Origin: Anaerolineaceae bacterium
Lineage (GTDB): Bacteria; Chloroflexota; Anaerolineae; Aggregatilineales; Phototrophicaceae
Assembly (NCBI GenBank): GCA_020634135.1
Contig: JACKCG010000002.1
Coordinates: forward strand, 372,001-436,000
Direction: 5' to 3'
DNA length: 64,000 bases
The position numbers and the translations under genes are program-made. Positions 1 to 8,613 of the stretch are shown piece by piece (positions within the stretch are counted from its first letter, which is position 1; each line of letters begins with the position of its first letter). Under the pieces are notes generated by a model. The model searched no databases, was not told the origin of the DNA, and saw nothing but the letters and a program-made list of their open reading frames with translations.

Positions 1-1081
1 GGCGCTCACTGATGTTGCCGAGTTCGCTCATCGCCAGTCCCAGGTAGTCCATCGCAATCGCCAGCGGTTCACCGTGAAAATTCCCGCCGGAAATCACGTC
101 AATCTGCCCGGTCTGGTCATCAATGAAGATCAGCGGGTTATCGGTGACCGCGTTGAGTTCAATCTCAAACATCCAGCGGGCATACGCGATGGCATCCCGC
201 ACCGCGCCATGTACTTGAGGGATACAGCGCAGCGTGTAGGCGTCCTGCACATTCACCGGGTCGTAACCGCGTGTGAAGCCGCTGCCCGCCAGCAGTCGCC
301 GCAAATCCGCCGCGCACTCGATCTGCCGGGGGAAGGGGCGCAGGGCGTGAATGCGTTCGTCAAAGGCGAGTGTTGTGCCATGCAGCGCCTCCAGCGAAAG
401 ACATCCGGCCCGGTCTGCTGATTCGTAGATGTTCTCTGCCCGGTGGGTTTCCAGCACGCCTACCGCGCACATGATCGTTGTGCCGTTGGTGAGCGCCAGC
501 CCTTCTTTGGCGGCCAGCTTGATCGTCCCCAACCCCGCCCGCTGCATGGCTTCTGCGCCGGAGAGCCGTTCGCCCCCGTAGACCGCCTCGCCTTCGCCGA
601 TGATCGGCAGCGCCATGTGTGCCAGCGGTGCTAAGTCCCCGCTCGCGCCGAGTGACCCTTTTTCCGGGATGACCGGGTGGACGCCGCTGTTCAGCATATC
701 GAGCAGCAGTTGCAGTGTCCCCAGTCGGATGCCGGAATAGCCACGTGCCAGCGTGTTGGCGCGAATCAGCATGATCGCCCGCACCGTCGGTGTATCGAAC
801 GGCGCTCCCACGCCCACCGCATGGCTGACCAGGATATTATATTGCAACTGTTCGACCTGCTCCGGCGGGATAACCCGGCCTTTGAACGCGCCAAACCCGG
901 TGGTGATGCCATAGGCGATGACGCCCTGTTCCAGCAGAGTCTGCACTGCATCGGCGGCACGAGTCACCCGGCGCTGTGCTGTTTCGCTCAACGCAACTGC
1001 CGGACTGCCCGGTTCGCCGTAAGCGACAGCGATCACCTGCTCAATGGTCAATCCTTCACCATCTATGATGATTGTGTCCAT
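1..1081 (-). CDS. hutH: Histidine ammonia-lyase (aromatic amino acid lyase family), 3' end cut by the window edge
   Basis: This cytosolic enzyme removes ammonia from L-histidine to give urocanate, the first step of histidine degradation. About 360 N-terminal residues are present. The MIO-forming triad Ala-Ser-Gly is visible at about residues 146-148 in GSLGASGDLAPLAH, which makes the electrophilic cofactor. The family signature YGITTGFG lies near residue 57. A Ser-His pair in NILVSHAVGVG, near residue 86, favours histidine over phenylalanine or tyrosine as substrate. The start is the ATG after AAAGGAACAAA, and a good promoter lies just upstream. The rest of the gene and any hutU or hutI partner lie beyond the left edge. 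The family call is firm. Substrate choice is inferred from the His residue. Confidence 0.9.
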   Translation of the reverse strand, partial: MDTIIIDGEGLTIEQVIAVAYGEPGSPAVALSETAQRRVTRAADAVQTLLEQGVIAYGITTGFGAFKGRVIPPEQVEQLQYNILVSHAVGVGAPFDTPTVRAIMLIRANTLARGYSGIRLGTLQLLLDMLNSGVHPVIPEKGSLGASGDLAPLAHMALPIIGEGEAVYGGERLSGAEAMQRAGLGTIKLAAKEGLALTNGTTIMCAVGVLETHRAENIYESADRAGCLSLEALHGTTLAFDERIHALRPFPRQIECAADLRRLLAGSGFTRGYDPVNVQDAYTLRCIPQVHGAVRDAIAYARWMFEIELNAVTDNPLIFIDDQTGQIDVISGGNFHGEPLAIAMDYLGLAMSELGNISER

Positions 1082-1124
1082 TTTGTTCCTTTAGGAAGAA
1101 GTACCCTGTATCCGTAAAAAGTAC

Positions 1125-1153
1125 AGCATAGCGCGATTGGCGTGGTTGGTCAA
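1125..1153 (-). promoter_or_regulatory. Sigma-70-type promoter for hutH
   Basis: On the minus strand TTGACC (1153-1148) and TATGCT (1130-1125) are separated by exactly 17 bp. The start codon lies about 44 nt downstream of the -10 element, leaving room for the AAAGGA ribosome-binding site. No operator palindrome is obvious. Confidence 0.6.
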
Positions 1154-1162
1154 AGCTGGAAT

Positions 1163-1191
1163 CAAAAACCGCCCCGGAGAACCGAGGCGGT
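1163..1191 (-). terminator. Rho-independent terminator after the GlsB-type gene
   Basis: On the minus strand a 10-bp stem (ACCGCCTCGG pairing with CCGGGGCGGT, one G-U pair) with a TTCT loop is followed by a T5 run. It lies about 30 nt after the stop of the gene starting at 1518 and separates it from hutH. Confidence 0.85.
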
Positions 1192-1221
1192 GTGGAAGCC
1201 ATGAACGGCCTATGGATACCG

Positions 1222-1518
1222 TTAGCGTCGAATCGCCCGCCCGATAAAGATCAGGATCATCGCGCCAACTGTCGCAACCACAAGATTGACCAGTACCAGT
1301 CCGAGTCCGCCGTCTGGTTTATACAGATCGAACAGACTCGCCACGAAGCCGCCGACCAGCGCCCCCAGCAGGCCGAGGATGATGTCATTAACCAACGGGC
1401 GGTCTTTCGCCCCCATGAACCGCCGGGCCAGAGCGCCCGCAATCGCGCCGACAATCAACCACCCGATACAGATAAAGGGTGCGCTGATAATGCCGCCAAT
1501 GATCCCCCCAATATCCAT
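1222..1518 (-). CDS. GlsB/YeaQ/YmgE-family small membrane protein
   Basis: This 98-residue, very hydrophobic protein has three predicted membrane helices (about residues 5-30, 42-65 and 73-93) rich in Gly and Ala. The pattern GAIAGALARRFMG, then NDIILGLLGALVGGF, is typical of the transglycosylase-associated (GlsB/YeaQ/YmgE) family, which is linked to general stress but has no settled biochemical role. The length fits the family. The start follows an AAAGGG ribosome-binding site. It appears to be a single-gene unit ended by the terminator at 1163-1191. Confidence 0.8.
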   Translation of the reverse strand: MDIGGIIGGIISAPFICIGWLIVGAIAGALARRFMGAKDRPLVNDIILGLLGALVGGFVASLFDLYKPDGGLGLVLVNLVVATVGAMILIFIGRAIRR

Positions 1519-1675
1519 GTCTAATACCCTTTCAACCTATTTTCCTGATGGTTGTGTTGGAAAACCAGCACAGTCTAATAGTACATCAGTTCGGATGGCT
1601 GTGCTACTCTTTACGTTCGTTGCCAGGGGGTGGCTCGCCGTTTCACGGGAAGAACAGGCCGCCGCGCGCGTGTGG

Positions 1676-2167
1676 TCAGCGGAGAGACAGTGCATCCCGA
1701 ATTTCGGCGGCGTGGGCGTCATAATGCCGTTTGACGTAACGAAATAACATCTCAATCGTGACAAATCCATCCAGCATCGGGTCCCAACCAGGGTAAACCG
1801 CCCCTTTTTTCCACTCATCATCGCGTATGGTCTGCAACGCGGCTAAAACCCGCTGGTGTGCTTCGTCGTATGCCTCATGAATCGTTTCCAGGGTATAGCG
1901 CCGTGCGCCCCGCTTCGTGTTCCACTCGTTAAGCCGGTGGAAAATGAAGGCTGGCGGCAGCAGAAGCCGCTGGAAGCGCCGGATCATCCCCAGGTCAGCC
2001 GTCATCAAGCGGGGCGCAACGGTGATGTGATACAGCATCTCGCCGACATCCCATGCCGGGTTGTGTGTTGGCTTGTGCCAGTCCTCGGGTGAAATCTCGG
2101 CCACCAGCGCAGAATAAGCGCGGCGGGTTTCCTCCAGTTCGCGCCGGATGTCCTCGCGTATGTTCAC
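1676..2167 (-). CDS. DinB-like four-helix-bundle protein
   Basis: A 163-residue protein resembling the DinB/YfiT superfamily of metal-binding four-helix bundles. The tryptophan-rich N-terminal part with a WDVGEMLYHI segment, and C-terminal histidines in the YVKRHYDAHA segment, fit the usual three-His metal site. Many relatives are thiol transferases or have no known substrate, so no reaction can be named. A GTG start at 2167 is chosen because it sits directly behind AAGGAGGAG. An upstream ATG would overlap the preceding dehydrogenase gene and add a poorly matching tail. It lies 19 bp after that dehydrogenase, probably in the same transcript. Confidence 0.7.
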   Translation of the reverse strand: MNIREDIRRELEETRRAYSALVAEISPEDWHKPTHNPAWDVGEMLYHITVAPRLMTADLGMIRRFQRLLLPPAFIFHRLNEWNTKRGARRYTLETIHEAYDEAHQRVLAALQTIRDDEWKKGAVYPGWDPMLDGFVTIEMLFRYVKRHYDAHAAEIRDALSLR

Positions 2168-2186
2168 AAATCTCCTCCTTGCTGGA

Positions 2187-2891
2187 TTACCAGGGGTGCG
2201 GCTCACCATTCCACTTGAAGAATTTACCGTTTTCGGCGGTTGTCAGGTTGTTAATCAGCTTGATAATCCCGCTTATCGATTCGGCAGGTGTCAGGGCGGC
2301 ATGTACACCGCCCATGTCGGTTTGTACCCAGCCGGGGTGCAGCATAATCGTGATGATCCCGGCAGGCTGTAGATCAGCGGCCAGGCAGCGCGTTACCATG
2401 TTGAGGGCGGCTTTGCTGGCGGCATAAGCATACGACCCGCCTGACGTTTTCCAGGTCATAGAACCGACCTGAGTCGAAATGTTGACGAGGCGTGGATGGC
2501 TGCCTTTTTCGAGCAGCCCCTGGAAAGCTCTGGCGACCAGCAGCGGGGCGACGGCATTCACAGTAAATGTGGTTTGCATGGTTTCTGCCGAAATCTGGGC
2601 CAGTGACTGGATACCCGGCGGGTTAATGGCGGCGTTGTTGATGAGGATGTCCAGCGCCTCGACTTCTCCCGCGACGATCTGGACGGCCCGCGCGATGGCT
2701 GCCTCGTCGGTGACGTCCAGCGGGACGACCTTCAGGCGGTCAGGGTGAGCGGCGACCAGTGCTTGCAATTCGCCTGCGGCTTGTGGCTGGCGGGCGGTAG
2801 CGAAAATCCGCGTGGTGTCCTCTCCCAGGTACTGGCGCACCAGTTCCAGGCCGATGCCCCGGTTCGCGCCGGTGATGAAAATGCGTTTCAT
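2187..2891 (-). CDS. Short-chain dehydrogenase/reductase, copy 1
   Basis: A 234-residue classical SDR of the small CsgA/carbonyl-reductase type. Visible landmarks are the NAD(P)-binding TGANRGIG at residues 7-14, the NNAA motif near residue 86 and the catalytic Tyr-x-x-x-Lys in YAYAASKAALN. The segment after the first beta strand offers no clear choice between NADH and NADPH. An AAGGAGG ribosome-binding site sets the start. It lies 17 bp downstream of a close paralogue, and the 5' ends of the two genes are almost identical at the DNA level. The substrate is unknown. Confidence 0.85.
   Translation of the reverse strand: MKRIFITGANRGIGLELVRQYLGEDTTRIFATARQPQAAGELQALVAAHPDRLKVVPLDVTDEAAIARAVQIVAGEVEALDILINNAAINPPGIQSLAQISAETMQTTFTVNAVAPLLVARAFQGLLEKGSHPRLVNISTQVGSMTWKTSGGSYAYAASKAALNMVTRCLAADLQPAGIITIMLHPGWVQTDMGGVHAALTPAESISGIIKLINNLTTAENGKFFKWNGEPHPW
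2741..2879. repeat. Near-identical block shared with the neighbouring SDR gene, copy A
   Basis: These 139 bp match 3466-3604 with only two mismatches by eye. They encode the N-terminal Rossmann segment of the first SDR. The rest of the two genes is clearly more diverged. Confidence 0.85.
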
Positions 2892-2908
2892 GATGCCTCC
2901 TTGTTAAG

Positions 2909-3616
2909 CTACCAGGGGTTCTGCTGACCATCCCAGCGCAGGAACTGCCCGGTTTGCGCCAGGGTCAGGCTTTCGGCCACAGCGCGTATGCCGTGTGCCG
3001 ATTCCTGCGGTGTGAGGTCCGCTTCCGGGCTGCCCATGTCGGTTTGCACCCAACCGGGATCAAGTGCAATGACCGTGATTTTATCGCGCCGCAGATCGGC
3101 TGCCAGCCCGCGTGTAACCATATTGAGTGCTGCTTTACTGGCGCAGTAGGCGTAATCGGCGCCGTAGGTTCGCTCCGCCAATGACCCCATCTCAGATGAA
3201 ATATTGATGATGCGCGGGTTATGTCCGTTACGCAGCCAGTTGAGCAGTTCCTTAACGATCATCAGGGGCGCGGCAGTGTTCACATGCAAAGTGCGGAGCA
3301 TCGTTTCCACGCTGATTCCATCCAGCGTTTGCGTATCCTCCGGCGGGTTCATGGCGGCATTGTTGATGAGGATGTCCAGCGCCTCGACTTGTCCGGCCAC
3401 AGTCTGGGCGGCCTGTGCGATGGCGGCCTCGTCGGTTACTTCCAGCGGGATGAGCGTCAGGCGGCCAGGGTGAGCGGCGACCAGTGCTTGCAATTCGCCT
3501 GCGGCTTGTGGCTGGCGGGCGGTAGCGAAAATCCGTGAGGTGTCCTCTCCCAGGTACTGGCGCACCAGTTCCAGGCCGATGCCCCGGTTCGCGCCGGTGA
3601 TGAATATACGGTCCAT
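2909..3616 (-). CDS. Short-chain dehydrogenase/reductase, copy 2
   Basis: A 235-residue SDR paralogous to the downstream gene. It has TGANRGIG for cofactor binding, an NNAA motif and Tyr-x-x-x-Lys in YAYCASKAALN. The first roughly 50 residues are practically the same as in copy 1, while the centre (substrate-binding region) differs, for example NPPEDTQTLDGI against NPPGIQSLAQI. The ATG at 3616 is preferred over one 18 nt upstream because it follows AAGGAGAAATTT. It is probably the first gene of a three-gene unit with copy 1 and the DinB-like gene. The substrate is unknown. Confidence 0.85.
   Translation of the reverse strand: MDRIFITGANRGIGLELVRQYLGEDTSRIFATARQPQAAGELQALVAAHPGRLTLIPLEVTDEAAIAQAAQTVAGQVEALDILINNAAMNPPEDTQTLDGISVETMLRTLHVNTAAPLMIVKELLNWLRNGHNPRIINISSEMGSLAERTYGADYAYCASKAALNMVTRGLAADLRRDKITVIALDPGWVQTDMGSPEADLTPQESAHGIRAVAESLTLAQTGQFLRWDGQQNPW
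3466..3604. repeat. Near-identical block shared with the neighbouring SDR gene, copy B
   Basis: This is the partner of 2741-2879, in direct orientation with an offset of 725 bp. The abrupt change from near identity to ordinary paralogue divergence fits gene conversion after tandem duplication. Confidence 0.85.
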
Positions 3617-3878
3617 AAATTTCTCCTTGTACACTATTCAGGGCTGCGAGTTGTGTTTCCTCCCCGCTGCCCGGTTGTGATGCACAATAAACTGCAATCT
3701 ATTTCAGCTTTCAACAGAATTAAGTTTTCTGCAAACGCGCTGGGCGACCAGTAATCCAGCGATTGTGTTTTACGAAATTTATCAATCATGCAGTTTTTGC
3801 TTGCACCGGCTATGCTACACTAAATGTAATATGTTGGTTCGACATTGTATAGAACACAGGGTGAGGATAAGATAGCGT

Positions 3879-4094
3879 ATGGTGAATTCTGAACATACTC
3901 ATGCAACCAACCCGATTTCCGAGGCACTCAGCGCAATGCTGGAAAAGCGTGCCGCCCGTCCGAAAGATGTGTATCGGCTGGCGGTGATTCTGGAGAGCGT
4001 ACTGGAATCGCTGGATAACCCCACCGCGCTCAAGACGATTCGCCAGGAACTGCGGGTACTCATTAAAGACCTGTCACAGGCGGTTTCTGAGTAA
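3879..4094 (+). CDS. Small helical protein of unknown function
   Basis: I do not recognise this 71-residue protein. It is soluble and predicted almost entirely alpha-helical, with regular Leu/Ile/Val spacing from residue 15 onward and no Cys, signal peptide or membrane segment. A GGTGAGG ribosome-binding site lies 13-16 nt before the ATG, which is a little far. It ends 29 bp before the metallophosphoesterase on the same strand, so the two may be co-transcribed. Upstream of it, 3617-3878 is AT-richer intergenic DNA with TACACT- and TATAGA-like -10 elements but no convincing -35. Confidence 0.55.
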   Translation: MVNSEHTHATNPISEALSAMLEKRAARPKDVYRLAVILESVLESLDNPTALKTIRQELRVLIKDLSQAVSE

Positions 4095-4123
4095 CACTAT
4101 CTACACAAAGGTATTTACTGACG

Positions 4124-5299
4124 ATGGCACAGCCCCCAACGGTTGAGGTAGACCCGCTCGAACATTCGCCGCTGCACACACTACTTGTCCAAAGCAACCG
4201 CCTGCAATCGCTACCGGCGTGGTTTGTTGGTCTCGTGATCGTCGTGAGCGCCTGGCTGATCGCTACTGCCTGGTCGGGGCAGGGTGATCTGCCGGTAGTC
4301 ATCGCAACCGGAGCGTATCTGATTGGGATTGTTCTCATCTGGGCGCTGCTGGTTTTACTGCCGCGTACTGGACGCAGCTATGGGCCGGATCGCCCGTCGG
4401 TGCTGGCGCTGTCGGTGGTGCTGCTGCTCCTGCAAGCCGTGCTGGGACTAGCCGCCGCGCCGGTCTGGATTGGCGTGGTTGTGTTGGCAGTGATGGTCGC
4501 TGTCGTCTACTATTCCACCTGGATAGAACCCTTCAGGCTCGGTATCAGCCGGGAAATCCTGATAACCCCGAAATGGGATAGACAGTCCCCCCCGCTGCGG
4601 CTGCTTCAGATTGGCGACATCCACATGGAACGTGTCACGCCCCGTGAACGTGACCTCAACCGGATGATAAAGGAACTACAACCGGATGTGATTGTATTCA
4701 CCGGGGATTTTGTGAATCTCTCGAATACACATGACCCCGCTGCCGAAGCGGCAATCCGGGAGGTGATCGGGCAGTGGCAGGCGCCGCTGGGTGTGTACTG
4801 CGTCTCCGGCACGCCGCTGGTCGAACCGCTGGAACGTGTTAAATCGTTTGTGCATGGCCTTGATAACCTCGCCCTCCTGCCGAATGAGTGGGCGTGTGTT
4901 GAGACGCCGGGCGGCAGGTTAAATATCCTGGGCCTGGTTGTGACCCATGACATGGATAAAGACCGCGCTTTGTTAGGACGCATGATGCAGCACGCCCCGG
5001 ACGATGGCCTGCACCTGCTGCTGATGCACCCGCCGGACATCGCGCCTGAAGCCAATGAGGCGGGCATTGACCTGTATTTGTGCGGCCATACGCACGGTGG
5101 GCAGATACGCCTTCCGGGAGTTGGGGCGTTGTTTTCCAGCAGCCATCTGGGCAACCGCTTCATTATGGGGCGCTATGAATTGGGTACGACGACGCTCTAT
5201 ACGGCGCGTGGTGTCGGCCTGGAAGGGCTGGGCGCGCCCCGTGCCCGCTTCCTCTGCCCGCCGGAAATCGTGTTATGGGAGATCAAAGGGACGTCATAA
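4124..5299 (+). CDS. Membrane-anchored metallophosphoesterase with a degenerate GNH motif
   Basis: A 391-residue protein with three or four N-terminal membrane helices (about residues 32-130) followed by a calcineurin-like phosphoesterase domain of the YaeI/YkuE type. Metal-binding landmarks are present: GDIHMER (D-x-H) near residue 164, FTGDFVN near 196, LLLMHPP near 301 and CGHTHGGQ near 321. The position where the family has Gly-Asn-His-Asp/Glu reads VYCVSGTPLVEP instead, so the metal-bridging Asn and catalytic His are not where expected. The flanking motifs suggest metals may still bind. Substrates in this family include nucleotides and lipid-linked pyrophosphates, and none can be chosen here. 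Confidence 0.8.
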   Translation: MAQPPTVEVDPLEHSPLHTLLVQSNRLQSLPAWFVGLVIVVSAWLIATAWSGQGDLPVVIATGAYLIGIVLIWALLVLLPRTGRSYGPDRPSVLALSVVLLLLQAVLGLAAAPVWIGVVVLAVMVAVVYYSTWIEPFRLGISREILITPKWDRQSPPLRLLQIGDIHMERVTPRERDLNRMIKELQPDVIVFTGDFVNLSNTHDPAAEAAIREVIGQWQAPLGVYCVSGTPLVEPLERVKSFVHGLDNLALLPNEWACVETPGGRLNILGLVVTHDMDKDRALLGRMMQHAPDDGLHLLLMHPPDIAPEANEAGIDLYLCGHTHGGQIRLPGVGALFSSSHLGNRFIMGRYELGTTTLYTARGVGLEGLGAPRARFLCPPEIVLWEIKGTS

Positions 5300-5301
5300 C
5301 G

Positions 5302-5325
5302 CCCTGCGCAGATCATCGCGCAGGG
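5302..5325. terminator. Hairpin between two convergent genes
   Basis: CCCTGCGC and GCGCAGGG form a perfect 8-bp stem with an 8-nt loop just after the stop of the phosphoesterase gene and before the stop of the opposing gene. There is no clear T run on either side, so it may act as a weak bidirectional terminator or only as an mRNA 3' end. Confidence 0.4.
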
Positions 5326-5368
5326 GAGCGTTTCCGCCAGCGCGCTGCCCCTACGCCAGGGTTTCTCC

Positions 5369-7423
5369 CTACGAATTGCCTAGCGGCACCACCGGCGGCA
5401 CGATCTCCCGTTCAATTTGCACCGTTGCAGTATTCTCCGATTCCGTCACCACAACCGGCACAGTGACCTGTACCTGGTCAATGAAACACAGGCTCTGGTT
5501 GACCGCCTCGCAGTAATAAATCGTCAGGTCGCCATGCAGCGTGGCGCTGCCCGCCATCAGTGTAACCGGCACACGCACCGGGAGTTCCGGCTCAACGATG
5601 CGCTGCGCCGCGTTTTCCGCCGCGATTTGCAGGCCGTCACCCTCACTCGTCCATACACTACTGAACGGCGCGAGGTCGTTCAGTTTGTAGCCTTCCGGCA
5701 GAAGAATGTCCAACACGATTTCGCCTTCACCCGCGCCGATGGTCTGTTCCGGCAACAGCAACTGTTCACCCTGGGCGCTGTTCCCGCCGACTACTGCCGC
5801 TGCACCGGCAATCAGCAGCATATCCGGGTTGGGGAAGGTCACGGTACTGACCATATTGGTTTCCAGGTCAATCACACGGATTACGTGGTTGTTGGTATCA
5901 GCCACATACAGCTTGCCGTTCGCATAGCTCAGACCGCCGGGTTCATCGAACTGGGCTTCGTCCGCGCCGCCGTCACGGTAGCCGCCGCTGCCGGAAAGCC
6001 CGAATGCCGTCGTGATACGCCGTTCGGCTGGGTCAAGCAGTTTGATCTTGCTGTTGTAGGTGTCAGCTACATACAGCAGACCATCCGGCCCGCCGGTCAC
6101 GCCCAGCGCGTGCTGCAAACGCGATACGCCAAACACGCCGTCCATATCGCCAAAGTCGAACAGGTTATTCTGTACTGGCCCGGCCAGCGTATCCACTTCA
6201 TGGGAGTCCAGATTGGCGACGCGGATACTGCTGGACTCGCTATCGGCAAAATAGAGCTGATCTCCGACCAGGTGTAAACCGCTGGGTTGGGCTAGTTGCG
6301 ACTCGGCAAATCCACCATCCGCCAGTCCTTCGCGCCCACTGCCGACCACCGGCCCGATAACCCCGTTTTCCAGACGAAGCTGCCAGAGCTGGTGCGGCCC
6401 GGCCATCGCAATGTATAGGGTGTTATCCGGGGCAAGTTCCACATCCCAGGGACTGTTGAGCGCTGTTGTCAGGGCTTCACCTGTGGTTCGGGCGTAGCCT
6501 TGTTCACCTGTCCCGGCGATGGTTGTCACGGTGCGTTCAAGCAGGTCTATGGCACGGATTGCGTGATTGTAGGTATCGGCCACGTAGAGTGTGCTGCCAT
6601 CGAGTGTCATGCCCTGCGGTTTATCGAAGGCTGCCTCGCTGAAGCTGCCATCAACCAGGCCGCGCCCTCCGCTGCCCACTACATCCAACACCTCAAACGT
6701 GTTGAGATCGGCGATCACAATGCGGTTGTGGTTGCTATCGGCGATGAAGAGGCGGTTGCCCACCGTATCTGCCAGCACCTTGCCGGGGAAAGCCAGGGCG
6801 GTATTGGGGCGGCTGGCGCTCTCCAGTGTCAATTGCAGTGGAGTGTCATCCAGGGCATCCTGCCCGCGCCAGTAATCCACCATGCCGCCGATGAGCTGGT
6901 CAAAGGCATCGAAGGGGATTTCGCCTGCCTGCACCGCCAGCAGATTGCCTAACGGGTCAATGATGACGAAGGTCGGCCAGGCGTTGACCCCATACTGCCG
7001 GTAGGTGTTCCATACGCGAAAGTCGCTGTCATTGATGACCGGGTGGCGCAGTTCATAACGCTGCACAATCTGGCGGATGTTTTCGGTCTGCCCTTCATTC
7101 TCGAACTTGGCTGAATGCACGCCAATGACGACCAGCGAGTCGCCGTATTTGTCCTCTAGCTGTTCAATGACTGGGATCATGTGGATACAGTTAATGCACC
7201 CATACGTCCAGAAATCCAGCAGCACGATTTTGCCCTGTAACGCCTGGACATCCAGTGGGGCAGGGACGTTCAGCCAGTCCAGCCCTTCCGGGAAATCCGG
7301 CGCGGGGAATTCAGTATAGCCTTCAAAGGGGTTGCGTTCGCTATCCTGTGCTGCCGCCGGAAAGCTGGCGCCGATGGTTATCACCAGAGCAATCAATAGC
7401 AGGGTTCGCCAATGTCTGAGCAT
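5369..7423 (-). CDS. Exported thioredoxin-NHL repeat protein (NHLRC2-like)
   Basis: This 684-residue protein starts with a signal peptide (LLLIALVITIGASFPAAAQ). A thioredoxin-like domain follows at about residues 35-165, with the redox motif Cys-Ile-Asn-Cys in WTYGCINCIHM. Next is a six-bladed beta-propeller of NHL repeats (about 190-520), with recurring phrases such as LYVADTYNH and LYVADTNNHVIRV. A beta-rich C-terminal domain ends the protein. This domain order matches animal NHLRC2 and its bacterial relatives. The ATG at 7423 is chosen because the signal peptide begins there. It probably acts outside the membrane in thiol-redox chemistry or protein binding. The partner is unknown. Confidence 0.85.
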   Translation of the reverse strand: MLRHWRTLLLIALVITIGASFPAAAQDSERNPFEGYTEFPAPDFPEGLDWLNVPAPLDVQALQGKIVLLDFWTYGCINCIHMIPVIEQLEDKYGDSLVVIGVHSAKFENEGQTENIRQIVQRYELRHPVINDSDFRVWNTYRQYGVNAWPTFVIIDPLGNLLAVQAGEIPFDAFDQLIGGMVDYWRGQDALDDTPLQLTLESASRPNTALAFPGKVLADTVGNRLFIADSNHNRIVIADLNTFEVLDVVGSGGRGLVDGSFSEAAFDKPQGMTLDGSTLYVADTYNHAIRAIDLLERTVTTIAGTGEQGYARTTGEALTTALNSPWDVELAPDNTLYIAMAGPHQLWQLRLENGVIGPVVGSGREGLADGGFAESQLAQPSGLHLVGDQLYFADSESSSIRVANLDSHEVDTLAGPVQNNLFDFGDMDGVFGVSRLQHALGVTGGPDGLLYVADTYNSKIKLLDPAERRITTAFGLSGSGGYRDGGADEAQFDEPGGLSYANGKLYVADTNNHVIRVIDLETNMVSTVTFPNPDMLLIAGAAAVVGGNSAQGEQLLLPEQTIGAGEGEIVLDILLPEGYKLNDLAPFSSVWTSEGDGLQIAAENAAQRIVEPELPVRVPVTLMAGSATLHGDLTIYYCEAVNQSLCFIDQVQVTVPVVVTESENTATVQIEREIVPPVVPLGNS

Positions 7424-7505
7424 GTATCCGCACCTCAAAAGGGTTTGTTTTGTGGAAATTATGGGGATTATAGCAGTCAAATGTGAACAAAAAATGAACG
7501 GGGGA

Positions 7506-8609
7506 TCAGTTCCCGGCGTAAACGGCCAGCATCCGGCGGGCGACATGCGCCCAGGTTTGTCGCGCTGCCCGTTCACGCCCGGCAGCGCCCATCCGTTTCG
7601 CCAGCGACGGGTTACACAGCAGCCGTAACAGGGCATCCGGCAGCGCCTCGGCGATGGCTTCCTGCGGGATGAGCAGGCCGGTCACGCCATCTTCGATGGC
7701 ATCCTCCGCGCCACAATTTGACGTGCCAATGACCGGCAATCCGGCGGCGCTGGCTTCCAGGTGAACCAGCCCGTAACCCTCGAACTTCCAGCCATCGTTG
7801 ATGGACGGCAGGGCGAAGACATCCGCCGCGCCGTACCATGCCTGCAGCGTTGCTTCCGGCACATGCCCCGGCAGATGTACACAGTCTTCTAGTCCAAGCG
7901 CCGTAATTTCCGCCTGGACTCGCGCTGTATAGGCCGGTTCGGCGGACTGCCCGCCGAGGATAACGCACTGTGCATCGGGCAGTGTCCCCCGCACCTGCGC
8001 CACCGCCCGCACCAGTTCGAGCGTGCCTTTCCGCGCTTTGACGCCGCCTACCGCCAGGATGGTTGGCCCACGTTTCGGCGTGTCGAGTGGCGGCAGATGG
8101 GCGAAGCGTTCGACATCCACCCCATTGTTGACGACGACGGTCTTTAAATCCGGCACAACCGCCCGCGCTACCGACTCGGTGTAGTGGCTGATGCAGACCA
8201 TCATGCCCTGCTCGAATGCGCCCCGGTACACGGTGCCTACCGGCCAGCGGCGTGTCTGCGGCAGGCGCACGTAGCTGCCATGCCCGGTGATAAATAACGG
8301 GCGATTCCCGGCGACCCAGGCGGCCAGCGGCGCATACGGTTCGATATGGCAGTGAATCACGTCGCAGGCGCGCAGCGCGGCGCGTACTCGCCCGGCAGAT
8401 AATGCTAGTTTAGGGAGAAAGTGCTCATCGCGGGGGGAGACGGCTGGCAGCAGCGGCAGAACCGGGAAGCCGTGCTCGGTTGGCGTATTGTGTGCGGAGA
8501 CGACGGTTATTTCCGCGCCTTCCGCTTGCAGCGCGTGTATCAGGCTCAGGCTGTAGTGCCCCCAGCCGTGCCCATGATGCAGATCGGAAGTCAGGAAACC
8601 GAGGTGCAT
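7506..8609 (-). CDS. Glycosyltransferase family 4
   Basis: A 367-residue GT-B-fold, retaining glycosyltransferase. The N-terminal acceptor domain carries GHGWGHYSLSL. The C-terminal nucleotide-sugar domain has GGVKARKGTLELV near residue 189, then EGYGLVHLEASAAGLPVI near 277, containing the two conserved Glu residues that hold the donor. It most likely moves a sugar from a nucleotide donor to a lipid or surface polysaccharide at the inner face of the membrane. It starts 4 bp after a membrane glycosyltransferase on the same strand, so the pair is probably one operon working on the same glycan. Donor and acceptor are unknown. Confidence 0.85.
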   Translation of the reverse strand: MHLGFLTSDLHHGHGWGHYSLSLIHALQAEGAEITVVSAHNTPTEHGFPVLPLLPAVSPRDEHFLPKLALSAGRVRAALRACDVIHCHIEPYAPLAAWVAGNRPLFITGHGSYVRLPQTRRWPVGTVYRGAFEQGMMVCISHYTESVARAVVPDLKTVVVNNGVDVERFAHLPPLDTPKRGPTILAVGGVKARKGTLELVRAVAQVRGTLPDAQCVILGGQSAEPAYTARVQAEITALGLEDCVHLPGHVPEATLQAWYGAADVFALPSINDGWKFEGYGLVHLEASAAGLPVIGTSNCGAEDAIEDGVTGLLIPQEAIAEALPDALLRLLCNPSLAKRMGAAGRERAARQTWAHVARRMLAVYAGN

Positions 8610-8613
8610 GGAC

